Shown here: positions 5,373 through 6,873 of the stretch, in pieces
Layout: each line of letters begins with the position of its first letter
How positions within the stretch are numbered: position 1 is the stretch's first letter
Origin: Phycisphaerales bacterium
GTDB lineage: Bacteria; Pseudomonadota; Gammaproteobacteria; Competibacterales; Competibacteraceae
DNA: 6,873 bases
Direction: 5' to 3'
Assembly (NCBI GenBank): GCA_014879435.1
Contig: JACSSB010000221.1
Location: 1 to 6,873 of the forward strand
Notes under the pieces: model-generated
Seen by the model: the letters and a program-made list of their open reading frames with translations, nothing else
The model's database searches: none
What the model was told of the DNA's origin: nothing
Program-made: the position numbers and the translations under genes

Positions 5373-6873
5373 CCGATTTTGAGGCTGAGTTACGACGCCT
5401 GCCATCAGAGCTGCAAACCGAGGTTGAGCAATACTGGAGCGCCTTCGTCGCTGCCGCCCGCACGGCTGGAGTAGAACCGCCAGTCGGTACGCTGTTGCAA
5501 CAATTGGTCCGGGTCTGGGCCAGTAGCGAGTTCGTCGCCCGCGCCTGTATCCGCGAGCCAGCGCTACTGGCGGAATTGCTGGCCAGTGGCGAACTATCAC
5601 GCATCCAAGCGCCAGGTGCGTGCCGGACCCGACTGCAGCGCTTATTGGCAGATGTGGCTGACGAGGCTCAGCTCGGCGTGCGGTTGCGCCAGTTTCGCCG
5701 CTGGGAACTGGCGCGCATCGCTTGGCGCGATCTGAGCGGATTGGCGAGCCTCAGCGAAACTCTGAGCGATTTGAGCGATCTGGCGGAAACCGTAGTCGAT
5801 GTTGCTTTGGAGCACCTGCACGCTTGGCAAAACCAGCGTTTCGGTGCTCCACGCACTGCCGACGGCCAAGCGCAGCGCTTGGTGGTGTTGGGCATGGGTA
5901 AACTCGGTGGGCGCGAACTTAACTTCTCCTCAGATATCGATCTGATCTTTATTTTTCCGCAACATGGCCAAACTGATGGTGCGCGGGCTGTCAGCAACGA
6001 AGAGTTTTTCCGTCGGCTCGGTCAGCGCCTGATCAAAACGCTGGCCGAACCGACCGCTGAGGGTTTCGTATTCCGGGTCGATATGCGCCTGCGGCCATTC
6101 GGTGATTCCGGCCCCTTAGCGATCTCCTTCGCGGCCTTTGAGGACTACTACCAGAATCATGGTCGCGACTGGGAACGTTACGCCATGATCAAGGCGCGGG
6201 TGATCGCGGGTGATCGGGAAGCGGGCGAGCAACTACTGGCCGAATTGCGGCCCTTCGTTTATCGCCGCTATCTGGATTATGGTGCGTTCACCGCACTGCG
6301 CGGCATGAAAACGCTGATCGCCCAGGAAGTCGAACGCAAAGGCATGCGGCGGAACATCAAGCTGGGGCCGGGCGGTATCCGCGAAATCGAATTCATCGGC
6401 CAAACCTTCCAACTGATCTACGGTGGCCGCGAACCCGCGTTGCAGCAACGCGGCATTCTAACGGTGCTGGACTATTTGGCCAGTAGCGAACGCTTACCAG
6501 TGGCGGCGGTAGACGATCTCAAGCAAGCCTATGATTTTCTGCGTCGAGTCGAAAACCGACTGCAAGCTTGGGCTGATCGGCAAACCCACGACTTGCCGGA
6601 CGAGGATCTGGCGCAACTGCGTCTGGCCTACGCCATGAATCAACCCGACTGGAGCCACTTTCGCAACGAACTGAGGCGGCATATCGATGCCGTCAGTCAA
6701 CAATTCGCTCAGATATTTGGCGATGCGCCAGCGGATACCGAGCCAGCGGGACCGGCGTCCGTGTGGCGGAATGAGGTCGGGGAAGACGGCGCACTCCAGG
6801 TATTGCGCAAACACGGCTTCGAAGATCCGGAACGTACCTGGAACCGGATCGAAGCCTTGAAAAGAAGCTTCAA
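5369..6873 (+). CDS. glnE: Bifunctional glutamine synthetase adenylyltransferase / adenylyl-removing enzyme, N-terminal half (3' truncated)
   Basis: I translated this frame from the ATG at 5369 to the window end: 501 codons, no stop, so the 3' end lies outside. GlnE normally has about 940-980 residues, so roughly half is present. It contains the N-terminal nucleotidyltransferase domain, which deadenylylates glutamine synthetase in response to uridylylated PII. Visible marks are VLGMGKLGGRELNFSSDIDL (173-192) with metal-binding Asp189 and Asp191, the third carboxylate Asp238 in FRVDMRLRPFG (235-245), and the NIKLGPGGIREIEFIGQTFQ block (329-348). A stop at 5363-5365 excludes any earlier start. 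The ATG overlaps the DUF945 stop by 4 bases, and AAGGAGG lies 13 bases upstream, a long spacing. The enzyme is cytoplasmic and sets glutamine synthetase activity by nitrogen status. Identification is very firm; the adenylylating C-terminal domain cannot be judged here. Confidence 0.97.
   Translation, partial: MTDFEAELRRLPSELQTEVEQYWSAFVAAARTAGVEPPVGTLLQQLVRVWASSEFVARACIREPALLAELLASGELSRIQAPGACRTRLQRLLADVADEAQLGVRLRQFRRWELARIAWRDLSGLASLSETLSDLSDLAETVVDVALEHLHAWQNQRFGAPRTADGQAQRLVVLGMGKLGGRELNFSSDIDLIFIFPQHGQTDGARAVSNEEFFRRLGQRLIKTLAEPTAEGFVFRVDMRLRPFGDSGPLAISFAAFEDYYQNHGRDWERYAMIKARVIAGDREAGEQLLAELRPFVYRRYLDYGAFTALRGMKTLIAQEVERKGMRRNIKLGPGGIREIEFIGQTFQLIYGGREPALQQRGILTVLDYLASSERLPVAAVDDLKQAYDFLRRVENRLQAWADRQTHDLPDEDLAQLRLAYAMNQPDWSHFRNELRRHIDAVSQQFAQIFGDAPADTEPAGPASVWRNEVGEDGALQVLRKHGFEDPERTWNRIEALKRSF

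Noticed and set aside
5223..5604. Two antisense open frames of 117 and 125 codons opposite the DUF945 end and glnE start
   Set aside because: Both lie opposite two firmly identified genes, have Arg/Ser-rich low-complexity translations and match no family I recognise.
5746..5785. Repeated CTGAGCGAT/TTGAGCGAT units giving LSETLSDLSDL in GlnE
   Set aside because: This fits the usual Leu/Asp-rich helix before the catalytic domain and is no separate element.
6195..6214. Perfect tandem repeat of CGCGGGTGAT within glnE
   Set aside because: It encodes part of KARVIAGD, a normally conserved GlnE segment, so the repeat is a codon coincidence.

Overview
The window looks like chromosomal DNA of a moderately GC-rich gammaproteobacterium. 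The evidence is a sulfate adenylyltransferase fused to an APS kinase, a DUF2970 membrane peptide, a YdgA-type DUF945 protein and glnE. Order and codon use would fit a Chromatiales-, Competibacter- or methanotroph-like lineage, but that placement is inference. No transposase, phage structural gene, tRNA, rRNA or CRISPR array is visible. Genes fill nearly all of it; the longest gene-free stretch is about 126 bases.

Layout. Positions 1-757 (+) hold the 3' end of the fused sulfate-activation gene: the tail of ATP sulfurylase plus a complete APS kinase domain. It converges, with a 4-base gap, on a two-gene minus-strand unit: a DUF2970 single-pass membrane peptide (1851-1609), then a soluble lysozyme-like protein with a C-terminal peptidoglycan-binding-like segment (1556-762). 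A 58-base divergent gap separates this unit from a plus-strand pair that overlaps by 11 bases: an AMP-dependent acyl/aryl-acid ligase (1910-3253) and a short hotdog-fold dehydratase of the FabA/FabZ type (3243-3563). After a 126-base AT-rich gap comes a second plus-strand unit: a DUF945/YdgA envelope protein with an unusual acidic, Pro/Glu-rich tail (3690-5372), joined by an ATGA overlap to glnE (5369 to beyond the window end).

How they work together. The outer genes are housekeeping: sulfate activation to PAPS, and control of glutamine synthetase. The ligase-dehydratase pair is the most distinctive part. Its order and sizes resemble the ApeH-ApeI step of aryl polyene or xanthomonadin-type pathways, but none of the usual partners (carrier proteins, ketosynthases, acyltransferase/glycosyltransferase, exporter) lies next to it here. 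It is therefore either an orphan module working in trans or a relocated part of such a pathway. The lysozyme-like gene is the second point of interest, because a glutamate I expect in the motif before its HNGDPL box appears to be aspartate.
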